DNA from: a bacterium 1XD21-13
GTDB lineage: Bacteria > Bacillota > Clostridia > Lachnospirales > Lachnospiraceae
Length of the DNA stretch: 64,000 bases
Reading direction: 5' to 3'
Assembly: GCA_009917555.1 (NCBI GenBank)
Contig: QZDX01000002.1
Span: 248,001 to 312,000, forward strand
The first letter of the stretch is position 1, and each line of letters starts with the position of its first letter. Positions 37,181 to 45,878 of this stretch are shown here, piece by piece. Both the position numbers and the translations under genes were made by a program. A model generated the notes under the pieces. It ran no database searches. It had not been told where the DNA came from and saw nothing but the letters and a program-made list of their open reading frames with translations.

Positions 37181-38695
37181 TTAATTTTTAAACCGTTCCC
37201 ATGCGCTGCTTAATCCATCAATCACCGCCCGGTAGGTTGCGTACTTTTCTTCGTAAATCTCCTTGTACTCAGGACGAGGATAAATCGTCTTTGTAATCGT
37301 CACGGTCCGGCGGATTGCCTCCTGGTAATCCGGGTAGATTCCGGCCGCTATACCGGCCGCTATGGCAGCCCCCTGGGACCCCAGCTCCTTGTCCGCTATC
37401 ACGTCAATGGGAATCTGCAGAGCATCCGCAAAGATCTGTACCCATACATCCGAATTGGCCGCGCCGCCGGAGAGACGGATACTCTTTGGCACCTCCCGGT
37501 TGCGCAGAAGCTTCCTTACATGAGTCACATGGGAAAATACAATTCCCTCGTAAACCGCCCGAAGCATATGCTTTTTACTGTGATAGGCCGTGAGCCCCAC
37601 AAAGGTTCCCTTTGCAAGAGCATCCTCATTGGAGCCATTGAGGAAGGGAAGGAAGATAATGTTGTTGTCCTGGGGCTCAATGGAGCTCACCCACTCATTG
37701 GTAATGTCATACACAGAGCCGTCCTTTGCCTTAGCTTCCTCCTTTTCATAATTCATCAGATTGCGGATAAACCACTCCATATTTCCGGCAGAGGTGGGAC
37801 TGCTTTCTTCAATCAGGTAATAGCCCGGAATACAGAACATAGAATTGAGCGCCACAGTTCCGTTGGTCACCGGCGCCTTCCCGATAAATTCATTGATACT
37901 CCAGGTGCCGGCTATCATACACATCTGCTCCTCATCGGACAGACCGGAGGCAATTCCACAGGCATTGACATCGAACATTCCGGCCGCCACAGGAGTACCC
38001 TCCGGGAGCAGCGTTTTTTCACTTGCTTCCTTTGTGACACGGCCACAGAGATCCGCGGAATAGCGCAGAGGCGGAAGCTTTTCATAGCAGTCCTCCAGTC
38101 CGTAGAGAGCCATAAGCTCCCGGTCATGCTGCCCGGTTACCATATTTACCAGATTGCCCCCGGAGCAATCCGTATACTCACTGTAGGCTTCCCCCGTAAG
38201 CATATAGCGGATATAGTCTTTCACCGCAAAAATATACTTCGTGCGCTCCAAAACCTCCGGCTGATTATCCTTGAACCACGCCAGTAGACTTACAGGCTGC
38301 ACAGCCAAAATTTCCTGAAAGGTTTTTTCATACACCCTTTTATTGGTTCCATCCTTGTACCACTGTTCCACCTGAGCCCAGGCCCTCGTATCAGTCGACA
38401 TAATTCCATTGTAAGAGGGCTTCCCATCATACCCCACCATATACAGTCCCTTCCCCGCCCCCGAGAAAGAAACACCGGCAATATCCTTCGGATCAATACC
38501 ACTTTTTTCAATAGCTCCACGGATAGCATCCGCATTTACCTGCCACAGCTCATTGAGATCCTTTTCCGTATAGCCTGGCTTCGGCGTAAGCGTAATAGTC
38601 GGCACACTGGCCACGGAAATCTGCTTTCCATCCTCATCAAAAATTGCCGCTTTAGAAAAAGTCCCCCCATTGTCAATTCCCAATAAGTATCTCAT
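37181..38695 (-). CDS. FGGY-family carbohydrate kinase (xylulokinase/L-xylulokinase-like)
   Basis: A 504-residue sugar kinase. The N-terminal phosphate loop is GIDNGGTFSKAAIFD. DVNACGIASGL and LRLSGGAANSDVWVQIFADA type blocks mark the C-terminal domain, and the end has GSQGAAIAAGIAAGIYPD. The GGT/S-K opening resembles LyxK/L-xylulokinases more than XylB, but the substrate is not fixed. It differs from the kinase at 4558 and is monocistronic, with no sugar genes beside it. The start at 38695 follows AAAGGAGAATGT; a longer in-frame start would read through the family 2 repeat. Confidence 0.88.
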   Translation of the reverse strand: MRYLLGIDNGGTFSKAAIFDEDGKQISVASVPTITLTPKPGYTEKDLNELWQVNADAIRGAIEKSGIDPKDIAGVSFSGAGKGLYMVGYDGKPSYNGIMSTDTRAWAQVEQWYKDGTNKRVYEKTFQEILAVQPVSLLAWFKDNQPEVLERTKYIFAVKDYIRYMLTGEAYSEYTDCSGGNLVNMVTGQHDRELMALYGLEDCYEKLPPLRYSADLCGRVTKEASEKTLLPEGTPVAAGMFDVNACGIASGLSDEEQMCMIAGTWSINEFIGKAPVTNGTVALNSMFCIPGYYLIEESSPTSAGNMEWFIRNLMNYEKEEAKAKDGSVYDITNEWVSSIEPQDNNIIFLPFLNGSNEDALAKGTFVGLTAYHSKKHMLRAVYEGIVFSHVTHVRKLLRNREVPKSIRLSGGAANSDVWVQIFADALQIPIDVIADKELGSQGAAIAAGIAAGIYPDYQEAIRRTVTITKTIYPRPEYKEIYEEKYATYRAVIDGLSSAWERFKN

Positions 38696-38705
38696 ACATT
38701 CTCCT

Positions 38706-38787
38706 TTCCTTAATCTGCACATCTTTTTGTGCATCATGGTATGCCCGTAGGGTGTTTCCTTAATCTGCACATATTTTTGTACATCAT
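38706..38787 (-). repeat. Family 2 intergenic repeat upstream of the kinase
   Basis: About 1.6 units of the 51-bp repeat, with CTGCACATCTTTTTGTGCA and ATGCCC-GTA-GGGTGT stems on the plus strand. It ends at the kinase ribosome binding site. Confidence 0.8.
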
Positions 38788-38885
38788 CTCTATTTAAGAT
38801 CATAAATGTGCAAAGAAATACTGTCAAGCCTTTTAATCAAAATCAGAGCAATAGAGCACTTAGAAAGCACCACCCACCACGAACA

Positions 38886-38969
38886 GCCGCAGAAGAAAAA
38901 AATAGTTCCCGCCAAGCGTGTTAGCCCTCTGGGCGGAGCATGGCGGGAACTATTTTTTTCTTCTGCGGC
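38886..38969. repeat. Perfect 29-bp inverted repeat with conserved 26-nt loop (family 4, copy 1)
   Basis: Left arm 38886-38914 and right arm 38941-38969 are exact reverse complements. The loop AGCGTGTTAGCCC...GGGCGGAGCA (38915-38940) itself forms a small GCCC/GGGC hairpin. A second copy at 59909-59990 has the same arm length and nearly the same loop but different arm sequence. It sits just beyond the stop of the Xaa-Pro peptidase gene. Confidence 0.9.
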
Positions 38970-38993
38970 GTCCCCCCCGGCCACCTTATCACA

Positions 38994-40076
38994 TTACACC
39001 TCAATCAACCCCTTCGGCGATCCCGTCAAATTTCTAACCCCACTCTCCGTAATCACCACCATATCCTCAATACGCACCCCACCAAAGCCCGGAATATAAA
39101 TACCAGGTTCCACAGTTTCGATCATCCCCAGCTTTAAAACAGTCTCATCCCTGGAAGAAAGCGCCGGCTTCTCATGAATTTCCAAACCAACACTATGCCC
39201 CAGACCATGACCAAAATACTCACCATAACCAGCCTGCTCAATAACCGCTCTCGCCAGCTTATCCCCCTGGGCTCCCGTAAGACCCGATCTCAAGCCGGCC
39301 AAGGCCGCTTCCTGAGCCTCCAACACAATCCTGTATATCTCCTTTTGCTTTTCACTGGCTTTTCCAATCACGACAGTCCGTGTCATATCAGAGCAGTAAC
39401 CTTGGTATTTACAGCCAAAGTCCAGAGTAAGAAAGTCGCCCATTTCCAAGATCTTTTCCGAGGGAACGGCATGAGGCATAGCGCTGTGAAGACCGGAGGC
39501 GGCGATAGTATCAAAGCTCTTTTCCTGGGCTCCATGGCTCTTCATATAATATTCCAGCTTCGCGGCTATCTCAAGCTCCGTGATTCCCGGCCGAATCTGA
39601 GTCAAGATATAGGAGAAGGCTTCGTCACCAATCTGCTCCGCCCTGGCCAGCCTTGCAAGCTCCTCATCATCCTTAACTGCCCGAAGCAGGGATACGGATT
39701 CTCCCAAGGGAACCCATCGCTCCTCCTCCTTCTCACTACCCGCCGCATCCTGGAGCTTCTTCACCATCTGCCAGGTCATGACACCATCCTCAAACCCCAG
39801 GCGGCTTACCCTATCCTCCTCTAAAAGCTCCTTAAGAAGAACACCGTACACCCGCTCCCCCTGAATGGTGCGGACCTCACAGTTCTCTCCCTCCTCCTCC
39901 GCCTGAAGGGTATAACGGCTGTCCGTGAGGATCACCCGTCTCCCGGCAGCGGACAGATACAGATAGCTGTCCGTCCCCGCAAATCCGCTTAGATACTGAA
40001 TATTGGCCGGAGATGCCAGGAAGGCCGCGTCAAGTCCTTTTTCTTTCAATAATTTTCTTGCTGCTTCAATTCTCAT
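38994..40076 (-). CDS. M24 family Xaa-Pro aminopeptidase/dipeptidase
   Basis: A 360-residue cytoplasmic metallopeptidase that cleaves the bond before proline or in X-Pro dipeptides. The N-terminal creatinase-like domain (residues 1-130) precedes the pita-bread catalytic domain. Metal ligands are visible as Asp in LTLDFGCKYQGYCSDMTRTV, His in YFGHGLGHSVGLEIHE, and Glu in IETVEPGIYIPGFGGVRIED. The length is typical of clostridial enzymes named YqhT/PepP-like. The upstream fusion gene ends about 40 bases before its start, so the two are probably cotranscribed; a family 4 hairpin follows its stop. Confidence 0.92.
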   Translation of the reverse strand: MRIEAARKLLKEKGLDAAFLASPANIQYLSGFAGTDSYLYLSAAGRRVILTDSRYTLQAEEEGENCEVRTIQGERVYGVLLKELLEEDRVSRLGFEDGVMTWQMVKKLQDAAGSEKEEERWVPLGESVSLLRAVKDDEELARLARAEQIGDEAFSYILTQIRPGITELEIAAKLEYYMKSHGAQEKSFDTIAASGLHSAMPHAVPSEKILEMGDFLTLDFGCKYQGYCSDMTRTVVIGKASEKQKEIYRIVLEAQEAALAGLRSGLTGAQGDKLARAVIEQAGYGEYFGHGLGHSVGLEIHEKPALSSRDETVLKLGMIETVEPGIYIPGFGGVRIEDMVVITESGVRNLTGSPKGLIEV

Positions 40077-40117
40077 ATTTGCCTAACCTTCTTTCCAATG
40101 CACTATCAACCTAGTTA

Positions 40118-41521
40118 TCACATCGTACACGAGTCTTTTCTCTGCCTGCGCCGATAGCAATATAAAATCGGCTTTTCCACATAACGCTTCACCACAATCT
40201 GAATCTCCTCCTTGGGATTCATGGGCTTCACCAGAATGGAATGCATACCTGCCCGGTTGGCTCCCCACACGTCCGTAAAGAGCTGATCTCCCACAAAAAG
40301 GGTATTGCTCCTCTGGGTTCCCATGCGCCTCATGCCCTCCTCATAGCCTCTGCGCTTGGGCTTTCCGGCCTTATACACATACAAGGTTTTAAGGGCATTG
40401 GCAAATGGCGTAACCCTGGGCTCTCTGTTATTGGAAATCAAACAGGTAGAAAATCCCATCTCATGCAAACGCTCAAAGAGGGCAATGCTGCGCTCATCTG
40501 CCGGGGCGTCGTGAGGCACCAAGGTATTGTCCACATCAAACAGGATTCCCCGATATCCCGCCTGATACAAGCTCTCAAAATCAATGACATAGGTGGAATC
40601 CAAATATTCCTTTGGATAGAAGCCCCCAAAAACGGAAAAGCCCTTAGGAAGCTCCGACACCAAAATTCCCCCTACAATCAAAACAGCTCCCACAATGCCT
40701 GCCGCCGTAATAGGCTCCCTAAGCACAATGGCCGCACAGACCATGGTGACAAAGGGATTGAGGTAAATATAGTTATTGGTATTCACCACACCAATCCGCT
40801 TGATGGCAATATTCCAGGTAATATAGCAAACAGCACTTCCCAGCACCCCCAAAAACAACAGGCAGAATATCACATCCCCCCGAAAAAGCGGCGCCGTCGG
40901 AGGCAGCCCCTTTTCCCAGAGAGCAGCCGGAGCTGTCAAAAGCAGGGCGTAAAAGAGCATTTTTCTAGTCAAAATCCGATTGTCATACCGCCCTACATAA
41001 CGCTTTAGAATCACGGAATAAACGGCCCAGGAGAATGCGGCCAGAAGGGAAAGGGCGTCTCCCAGGGGGTTGAGCTTCAGCACAAAGGTGCCGTTAAACA
41101 CCACCAAAACCACCCCGGTGATGGCAATGGAAAAACCTCCCCAGGTCCTCCCGGACAGCTTTTCATCCCTAGTAAATACATGGGCCAGCACAGCGGTAAA
41201 AACAGGCGCCGCCGCCAGAATGATGCTCACATTTGCCGCCAGGGTATAGGTAAGGGCCGTATTTTCAAAATAGTAATAGAGGGTAATTCCTGATAGGGAG
41301 AGGGCAAAAATCCCCAGCTCCTCCTTCACCCCCTTAGGTCTCTCTATTTTCCTGGTAAGGAGAAGCAAAACTACCCATGCGATAAAGAAGCGCATCAGCA
41401 TAATCTGAAGCGCATCGTAATGGTTCAGCAGGGTCTTTGTGGCTACAAAGGTAGTCCCCCACACGGTAATGGTAAACAGGGCAAGTACATGCCCTGCTGC
41501 CTTTTTCCTGTCTGTCGTCAT
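40118..41521 (-). CDS. Fusion of EamA/DMT transporter with YqeG-type HAD-IIIA phosphatase
   Basis: One uninterrupted frame of 467 residues. Residues 1-295 are a ten-helix EamA drug/metabolite exporter with two EamA repeats (FTITVWGTTFVATKTLL and AFSWAVYSVILKRYVG). Directly after LVSELPK the frame continues as a full YqeG-like phosphatase: FYPKEYLDSTYVIDFESLY, motif I GILFDVDNTLVPH, LISNNREPRV and FVGDQLFTDVWGANRAG. Both proteins are normally separate, YqeG about 165 residues. The phosphatase would sit on the cytoplasmic side. This could be a genuine fusion or the loss of a stop codon or a sequencing error; no ribosome binding site is seen at the junction. Confidence 0.85.
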   Translation of the reverse strand: MTTDRKKAAGHVLALFTITVWGTTFVATKTLLNHYDALQIMLMRFFIAWVVLLLLTRKIERPKGVKEELGIFALSLSGITLYYYFENTALTYTLAANVSIILAAAPVFTAVLAHVFTRDEKLSGRTWGGFSIAITGVVLVVFNGTFVLKLNPLGDALSLLAAFSWAVYSVILKRYVGRYDNRILTRKMLFYALLLTAPAALWEKGLPPTAPLFRGDVIFCLLFLGVLGSAVCYITWNIAIKRIGVVNTNNYIYLNPFVTMVCAAIVLREPITAAGIVGAVLIVGGILVSELPKGFSVFGGFYPKEYLDSTYVIDFESLYQAGYRGILFDVDNTLVPHDAPADERSIALFERLHEMGFSTCLISNNREPRVTPFANALKTLYVYKAGKPKRRGYEEGMRRMGTQRSNTLFVGDQLFTDVWGANRAGMHSILVKPMNPKEEIQIVVKRYVEKPILYCYRRRQRKDSCTM

Positions 41522-41570
41522 ATTCAAGTCTCTTTCTAGCTTTAAAATTGATGAGAAAACCGAACTAACA

Positions 41571-42023
41571 TTATTTATCCAACATTTTCTTTAATTCGCT
41601 CAAAAAAGTGTTCACATCCTTGAACTCCCGGTATACGGAGGCAAAGCGCACATAGGCCACGGAATCCAGGTCCTTCAGCTTATCCATCACCATTTCCCCG
41701 ATAACACTGCTGGCGATCTCCCGCTCCTCCCGGTTAAAGATCTCACTCTCAATGGCATCAATCACACTGTTAATGTCCTTCAAGGGCACAGGACGCTTGT
41801 GGCAGGCACGTAAGATCCCATCCTCAATCTTGCTTCGGTCGTAGGGCTCCCGGTTATTGTCCTTCTTAATCACAATAATGGGAATGGTCTCGATCTTCTC
41901 ATAGGTAGTAAAGCGCTTCCCACAGGAATCACATAAACGGCGCCGCCGAATGGAGCTGTTATCCTCCGCAGGTCTGGAATCAATCACCCTGGTATTTTCC
42001 TGGCTGCAATATGGACATTTCAT
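41571..42023 (-). CDS. nrdR: Transcriptional repressor NrdR
   Basis: A 150-residue repressor of ribonucleotide reductase genes. The N-terminal zinc ribbon (CPYCSQENTRVIDSR, RRRLCDSCGKRFTTYE) is followed by an ATP-cone domain (VIKKDNNREPYDRSKIEDGI) that senses dATP/ATP. The length is canonical. A potential nrd box upstream of a target is not expected here, as no nrd genes are in the window. AGGGAGATTCG precedes the ATG. Confidence 0.96.
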   Translation of the reverse strand: MKCPYCSQENTRVIDSRPAEDNSSIRRRRLCDSCGKRFTTYEKIETIPIIVIKKDNNREPYDRSKIEDGILRACHKRPVPLKDINSVIDAIESEIFNREEREIASSVIGEMVMDKLKDLDSVAYVRFASVYREFKDVNTFLSELKKMLDK

Positions 42024-42270
42024 AGCGAATCTCCCTCTTTTCTCTCGAAGCTGCCAGCAAAATTGCTTCCTATATGGAACAGCTCTTTTGCCCTGCAGTA
42101 CTTCCCTGTAATTTATACTAAGTATAGTACAAGTTCTTCTTTCCTGTCAAATGTTATACCACATAAAGGCTGCTCATTTTCAAGAGATACACAAGCAAAT
42201 TACAGTTTATCGAAGGCACATCTTCCACTTTCTTTGCATAAGATAAAAAAAGACCTCAGGGGAGGCTTCC

Positions 42271-42516
42271 ATGACCTTCTGTGAATTGCGCGAAAAGGAT
42301 GTTATCAATATCTGCGACTGCAAGCGCTTAGGCTGTGTATCAGATCTGGTATTTGACCCCAAAAACGGATGTATTCAGGCTCTTGTGACCTCCAGCAACG
42401 AAAAGCTCTGGGGACTTCTTGGCAAAGACTGTGAGTACGAGATCCCCTGGTGCAAAATCAAGCAGATCGGACCGGACATTATTCTGGTAGAGCTGGAGCC
42501 GGAAAAAGGCAAATAG
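42271..42516 (+). CDS. YlmC/YmxH family PRC-barrel sporulation protein
   Basis: An 81-residue protein with one PRC-barrel fold (MTFCELREKDVINICDCKRL, WGLLGKDCEYEIPWCKIKQI). The YlmC/YmxH family is restricted to endospore formers and is expressed during sporulation in Bacillus. It is on the plus strand, divergent from nrdR and convergent with mgtC, with AGGGGAGG upstream. It supports assignment of the organism to a spore-forming clostridial lineage. Confidence 0.9.
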   Translation: MTFCELREKDVINICDCKRLGCVSDLVFDPKNGCIQALVTSSNEKLWGLLGKDCEYEIPWCKIKQIGPDIILVELEPEKGK

Positions 42517-42518
42517 CC

Positions 42519-43199
42519 CTATACCACATGCACGTATAGCACGCCCTCCATCTCCGACAGCATTTGCAGATAGTCCTGCTTATTGAAGCTGCGAGGAATA
42601 TAGATCGTCATCCGTATGGTATAGGACTGGCCTGCGGCCTTTGGCTTATCCACATCATACATGTCAATCTTGCACCCATCCTCCTTCAGTCTGCGCAGCA
42701 GAAGGGAGGATGTGCAATTTTCCTCTCCCTCTATATGTAGACGAGCATATCTGGAATGATGGTAAGCCTTCTCCTCGATATAAGGCAGTATATGAAGTCC
42801 TGCCAGAAGAACCACCGTCACCAAAATAGCCCCGTCCACAAATCCTATTCCCGCAGCCAGTCCCACACAGGCGCAGATCCAGATACTGGCCGCATAGGTA
42901 AGGCCCTTCACCTGCCGGCCCGCCACAATGATAGACCCCGCTCCCAAAAAGCCCACGCCACTCACCACCTGGGCCGCCATCCGAGAGATATCAGTGCTCC
43001 CCGGAAACTGAATGTCCATATACTGGGCAGTCATCATCACCATCGCAGCTCCCAAGCTCACGGCCGCATCCGTCCTGGCTCCTCCGCCCCTTTTCTTAGC
43101 TCCCCGGTCAATGCCGATAAGTCCCCCTAAAAGCAAAGCCGCCACCATCCGCAGCAACACATTTTGAAAAGTCCATTCTGTCAATGAAGCAAAAAACAT
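42519..43199 (-). CDS. MgtC/SapB family membrane protein
   Basis: A 226-residue protein with four to five N-terminal membrane helices carrying MgtC family motifs (LLGGLIGIDRGAKKRGGGAR, VVSGVGFLGAGSIIV, AASIWICACVGLAAGIGF) and a C-terminal cytosolic ACT-like domain. The family affects magnesium homeostasis and intracellular stress survival in pathogens; in Clostridia the role is unproven. It starts at 43199 after GGGGGAATTAGG rather than at the ORF beginning 12 codons earlier. Its stop and that of ylmC are 3 bases apart, convergent. Confidence 0.9.
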   Translation of the reverse strand: MFFASLTEWTFQNVLLRMVAALLLGGLIGIDRGAKKRGGGARTDAAVSLGAAMVMMTAQYMDIQFPGSTDISRMAAQVVSGVGFLGAGSIIVAGRQVKGLTYAASIWICACVGLAAGIGFVDGAILVTVVLLAGLHILPYIEEKAYHHSRYARLHIEGEENCTSSLLLRRLKEDGCKIDMYDVDKPKAAGQSYTIRMTIYIPRSFNKQDYLQMLSEMEGVLYVHVV

Positions 43200-43238
43200 C
43201 CTAATTCCCCCATTTCTTAAGTATTTCTCTACCATACA

Positions 43239-43724
43239 CTACCTAGATTCAGAAATCCCCAATTCCATTAAAAAGTTTACTAGGCTTGATTCTCTGTACA
43301 ACGGTTCCTTTTCAATTCGGTCCTTTCTTACAGCTTTCATAAATCCTTTCAAATAATCCGAAAATTCTGCTTGTATCCTGTCGTAATCCCGTTTCATACA
43401 CCTATACTGGGATTCCGGGATTTTTTTCTCTTTTGGTATTTCTATGTACGAATCATCATTTACGATTAATGCATAACGATAGTCCAATCCGGCATTTTTC
43501 CTTTTTAAGGATGGTACTGCATGTCCAATACGGCCAAATTTTCTTACCTCTGCTCCCAAATTATTTCTAAGCGGAAGATAAAATTTGTTTTCGCCACATT
43601 CCACCTTTATGCACAGATGTGTTCTTTTTGACTGTTTTTCCGTATTTCCTGTATCAAGCATCTTTACAAATGATGCATGTTTCTTAAAGTAACTTTCTTT
43701 GATAAAGCATAATGTTATCCCCAT
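43239..43724 (-). CDS. Type III toxin, ToxN/AbiQ/CptN-like endoribonuclease
   Basis: A 161-residue basic protein. Blocks characteristic of the ToxN/AbiQ superfamily are visible: the start LCFIKESYFKKHASFVKML, then THLCIKVECGENKFYLPLRN and YRYALIVNDDSYIEIP in the beta-barrel part, followed by a helical C-terminus (YRCMKRDYDRIQAEFSDYL). These toxins cut RNA and are neutralised by a repeat-RNA antitoxin. The start at 43724 follows AAGGAGAGGT. It is preceded by promoter, tandem repeats and terminator in exactly the expected order. Similarity to the ToxN family is by eye; family placement nearer CptN is inferred from the two 47-48 nt repeats. Confidence 0.8.
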   Translation of the reverse strand: MGITLCFIKESYFKKHASFVKMLDTGNTEKQSKRTHLCIKVECGENKFYLPLRNNLGAEVRKFGRIGHAVPSLKRKNAGLDYRYALIVNDDSYIEIPKEKKIPESQYRCMKRDYDRIQAEFSDYLKGFMKAVRKDRIEKEPLYRESSLVNFLMELGISESR

Positions 43725-43808
43725 ACCTCTCCTTGATTTCGTGCACTGACTATTTGACAATCAGACCAATCACTTGCCCTATTACCAATCAGTAAGCACA
43801 CTAGAACG

Positions 43809-43835
43809 AAAAAAGGGAACAACTCGGTTCCCTTT
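43809..43835 (-). terminator. Internal terminator between antitoxin RNA and toxin gene
   Basis: AAAGGGAAC (43812-43820) pairs with GTTCCCTTT (43827-43835), loop AACTCG, followed on the minus strand by TTTTTTCG. In type III systems this hairpin lets a fraction of transcripts read into the toxin gene, keeping antitoxin RNA in excess. Confidence 0.85.
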
Positions 43836-43840
43836 ATCAA

Positions 43841-43935
43841 CAATATCTTCAGCTTTTTTTAGACAGGTACATCTGACGAACCCCTCACAATTTCTTCAGT
43901 TTTTATTAAGCCAGGCACTTCTGACAAACGCCTCG
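43841..43935 (-). repeat. Antitoxin tandem repeats (2 units)
   Basis: Units 43888-43935 and 43841-43887. They align over their full length with changes scattered every few bases, which suggests age rather than a recent duplication. Confidence 0.85.
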
Positions 43936-43959
43936 AAAGAAGCTGTCACTTCTATTACT

Positions 43960-43988
43960 ATAGTATATGCCGCCATCCTAAAAGTCAA
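43960..43988 (-). promoter_or_regulatory. Promoter of the type III toxin-antitoxin locus
   Basis: TTGACT (43988-43983) and TACTAT (43965-43960) with a 17-base spacer, starting 20 bases beyond the helicase stop. It is among the strongest promoter matches in the window. Confidence 0.75.
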
Positions 43989-44007
43989 TATAGCAATTCT
44001 AAATTTT

Positions 44008-45846
44008 TTATGAATCTTCCTCCATGAGCTCCTCCAAAAACCGCGACCTCTCCGCCCTCCGGTTATAAAGCTTCCTCACCGAAAAAATATACAACAGCTC
44101 CTTCGCCCTGGTCATGGCCACATAAAACAGCCGCCGCTCCTCCTCAATATCCTCATCCAAAAAAGCCCTCTTATGAGGCGTCACCTTCTCATTGGCATCC
44201 GGAATAAACACAATCCGGTACTCCAGCCCCTTGCTGCTGTGCATGGTAGCCAGGGACACGCTGTTGCTCTCCCTCTCCTGAGCCTTCGCCTGCCGCTCCA
44301 GCTCCTTTTTATAATTCTCAATGTGCGCAAACCACTCCCCAAAAGTAGAGAAGCCCTTTGCCAGCGCCTGAAGCTCATCCAAAACCTCCAGCAAATCCTC
44401 CGGCTTCCGGTTCCGATATTCCGCATACTCCTTAAGGTACTCCTCATACCCCACAATATTGCGAATATAATGAAGGGCCCCAAAGGGACTTAGCCGCCCA
44501 ATCATCTTCAAATCCGACTGCAATTTCTCAATCCGCTCCATCACCCAGGACTTATCCTCATAGCAGCACAGAAGAGCCTCCCAGGAAATCTCCTCTTCCT
44601 CCAGGCATTCCCTTCCAATATACCGCTTGGGCCGGTTCATAATCTGCAGCAAATCACTCCGCTTACGACTCCCCAGAGCCAGCCTGATATAAGTAAAAAT
44701 ATCCTTCACAATCCAGTGGTCATAGAGATTCGGCAGCCGGTCACGCATGCGAAAGGGAATCCCGGCAGACATAAGCTCCTCCACCAGAAGCCTCGGCTGT
44801 GTATTGGTCCGAAAGAGCACCGCAATATCCGAGTAAGCCCCGCCCTTCGCCGCGTAAGTCCGGATCTTGTCCACAATGCAGGCATTTTCCTCCTCCTGCT
44901 CCGAAAATTCATGGGTTATAATCTCAAACCCGCTCCCTCTGGCCGCATAAATCTCCTTGGGGAACCGCTCCTTGTTGTGCCCGATAACCTTCCCCGCCCC
45001 CTTCACAATCTCCGCCGTGGAACGAAAGTTGGCATCCAGCACCACCCGCTGTGCCCTGGGGTAATCCCTCTCAAAATTCAGCATAATCTGGGGCTTTGCT
45101 CCCCGGAACCGGTAGATGGACTGGTCGTCATCCCCCACAATAAAGAGATTATCCTCCGGCGCCGCCAGAAGGCGCACAATATCGTACTGAAGCTGATTGA
45201 TGTCCTGAAACTCATCCACCAGAATATAACGGTACTTCCTCTGCCATGCTCCCAGGATATCTGGCCGCTCCCTAAGAAGCTCATAGCAGTACACCAGCAT
45301 ATCATCAAAGTCAATGAGATTACTTCTGCGCAGGCGGCTGTCATAGTCCTGGTAAATGCCCTTGAAAATGGCGGTGCCGCAGGAGGATGCATGATAGGTA
45401 TTCAGATCGCTGCGCTCATTTTTTACACGGCTGATTTCCGCCGCCACATCCGAGAGAAACTCTCCCTCGTCCTCAAGCTCCAGCTTTGCCTTTCTCACAC
45501 TGTCACGCAAAAACTGATACTTTTGCTCCTCACGCAAAATGTTTTCCGCCCCATAGCCGTAGGCCAGCTTAAGGATCTGAAAAAAGACCGCATGAAAGGT
45601 CCCAAAGGACACCTTCATCCCGTCACTTTTTGTCTGCCGCAGAAAACGCTCCCGCATTTCCTTTGCCGCTGCTTTTGTAAAGGTGATCACCAGGATTTGT
45701 GAAGGCTTCACATGACAGTCCTCAATCAGATACCGGGTTCTTCGGGTAATCACGGTGGTCTTTCCGCTTCCCGGCCCGGCCAGAACCAGCATGGGGCCGT
45801 CCACATGAGTGGCGGCCCGACGCTGTGCATTTGACAGTTGATTCAT
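44008..45846 (-). CDS. UvrD/Rep/PcrA-type superfamily 1 DNA helicase
   Basis: A 612-residue ATP-dependent 3'-5' helicase. Walker A is VLAGPGSGKTTVITRRTRYL, motif Ia VITFTKAAAKEM, motif II YILVDEFQDINQLQYDIV, motif III VGDDDQSIYRFRGA, motif IV VVLDANFRSTAEI, and late motifs VSLATMHSSKGLEYRIVFI and RRLFYVAMTRAKELLYIFSV. It is shorter than PcrA (about 730 residues) because the C-terminal Tudor-like region is missing, so it is a UvrD-like paralogue rather than PcrA itself. The gene abuts the type III toxin-antitoxin promoter downstream. Confidence 0.95.
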   Translation of the reverse strand: MNQLSNAQRRAATHVDGPMLVLAGPGSGKTTVITRRTRYLIEDCHVKPSQILVITFTKAAAKEMRERFLRQTKSDGMKVSFGTFHAVFFQILKLAYGYGAENILREEQKYQFLRDSVRKAKLELEDEGEFLSDVAAEISRVKNERSDLNTYHASSCGTAIFKGIYQDYDSRLRRSNLIDFDDMLVYCYELLRERPDILGAWQRKYRYILVDEFQDINQLQYDIVRLLAAPEDNLFIVGDDDQSIYRFRGAKPQIMLNFERDYPRAQRVVLDANFRSTAEIVKGAGKVIGHNKERFPKEIYAARGSGFEIITHEFSEQEEENACIVDKIRTYAAKGGAYSDIAVLFRTNTQPRLLVEELMSAGIPFRMRDRLPNLYDHWIVKDIFTYIRLALGSRKRSDLLQIMNRPKRYIGRECLEEEEISWEALLCCYEDKSWVMERIEKLQSDLKMIGRLSPFGALHYIRNIVGYEEYLKEYAEYRNRKPEDLLEVLDELQALAKGFSTFGEWFAHIENYKKELERQAKAQERESNSVSLATMHSSKGLEYRIVFIPDANEKVTPHKRAFLDEDIEEERRLFYVAMTRAKELLYIFSVRKLYNRRAERSRFLEELMEEDS

Positions 45847-45878
45847 AGATTATCCTTTATGCGAGGTCTACCTCAACC

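Larger units (their letters stand above)
43809..43953 (-). ncRNA. Type III antitoxin RNA with two 47-48 nt repeats
   Basis: Two imperfect tandem repeats at 43888-43935 (48 nt) and 43841-43887 (47 nt), roughly three-quarters identical, each with GTCAGA, CCTG and CTGAAGA landmarks on the minus strand. No protein is encoded. A small hairpin GAAG-TGACAG-CTTC precedes the first repeat. Each repeat is predicted to fold into an RNA pseudoknot that binds one toxin monomer and is excised by it. Repeat number and length match CptI-like antitoxins. Confidence 0.75.

Noticed and set aside
43841-43935. Repeats before the toxin gene as a simple duplicated terminator
   Set aside because: The repeats do not contain the terminator hairpin, which lies separately at 43809-43835; repeat length and order fit a type III antitoxin.
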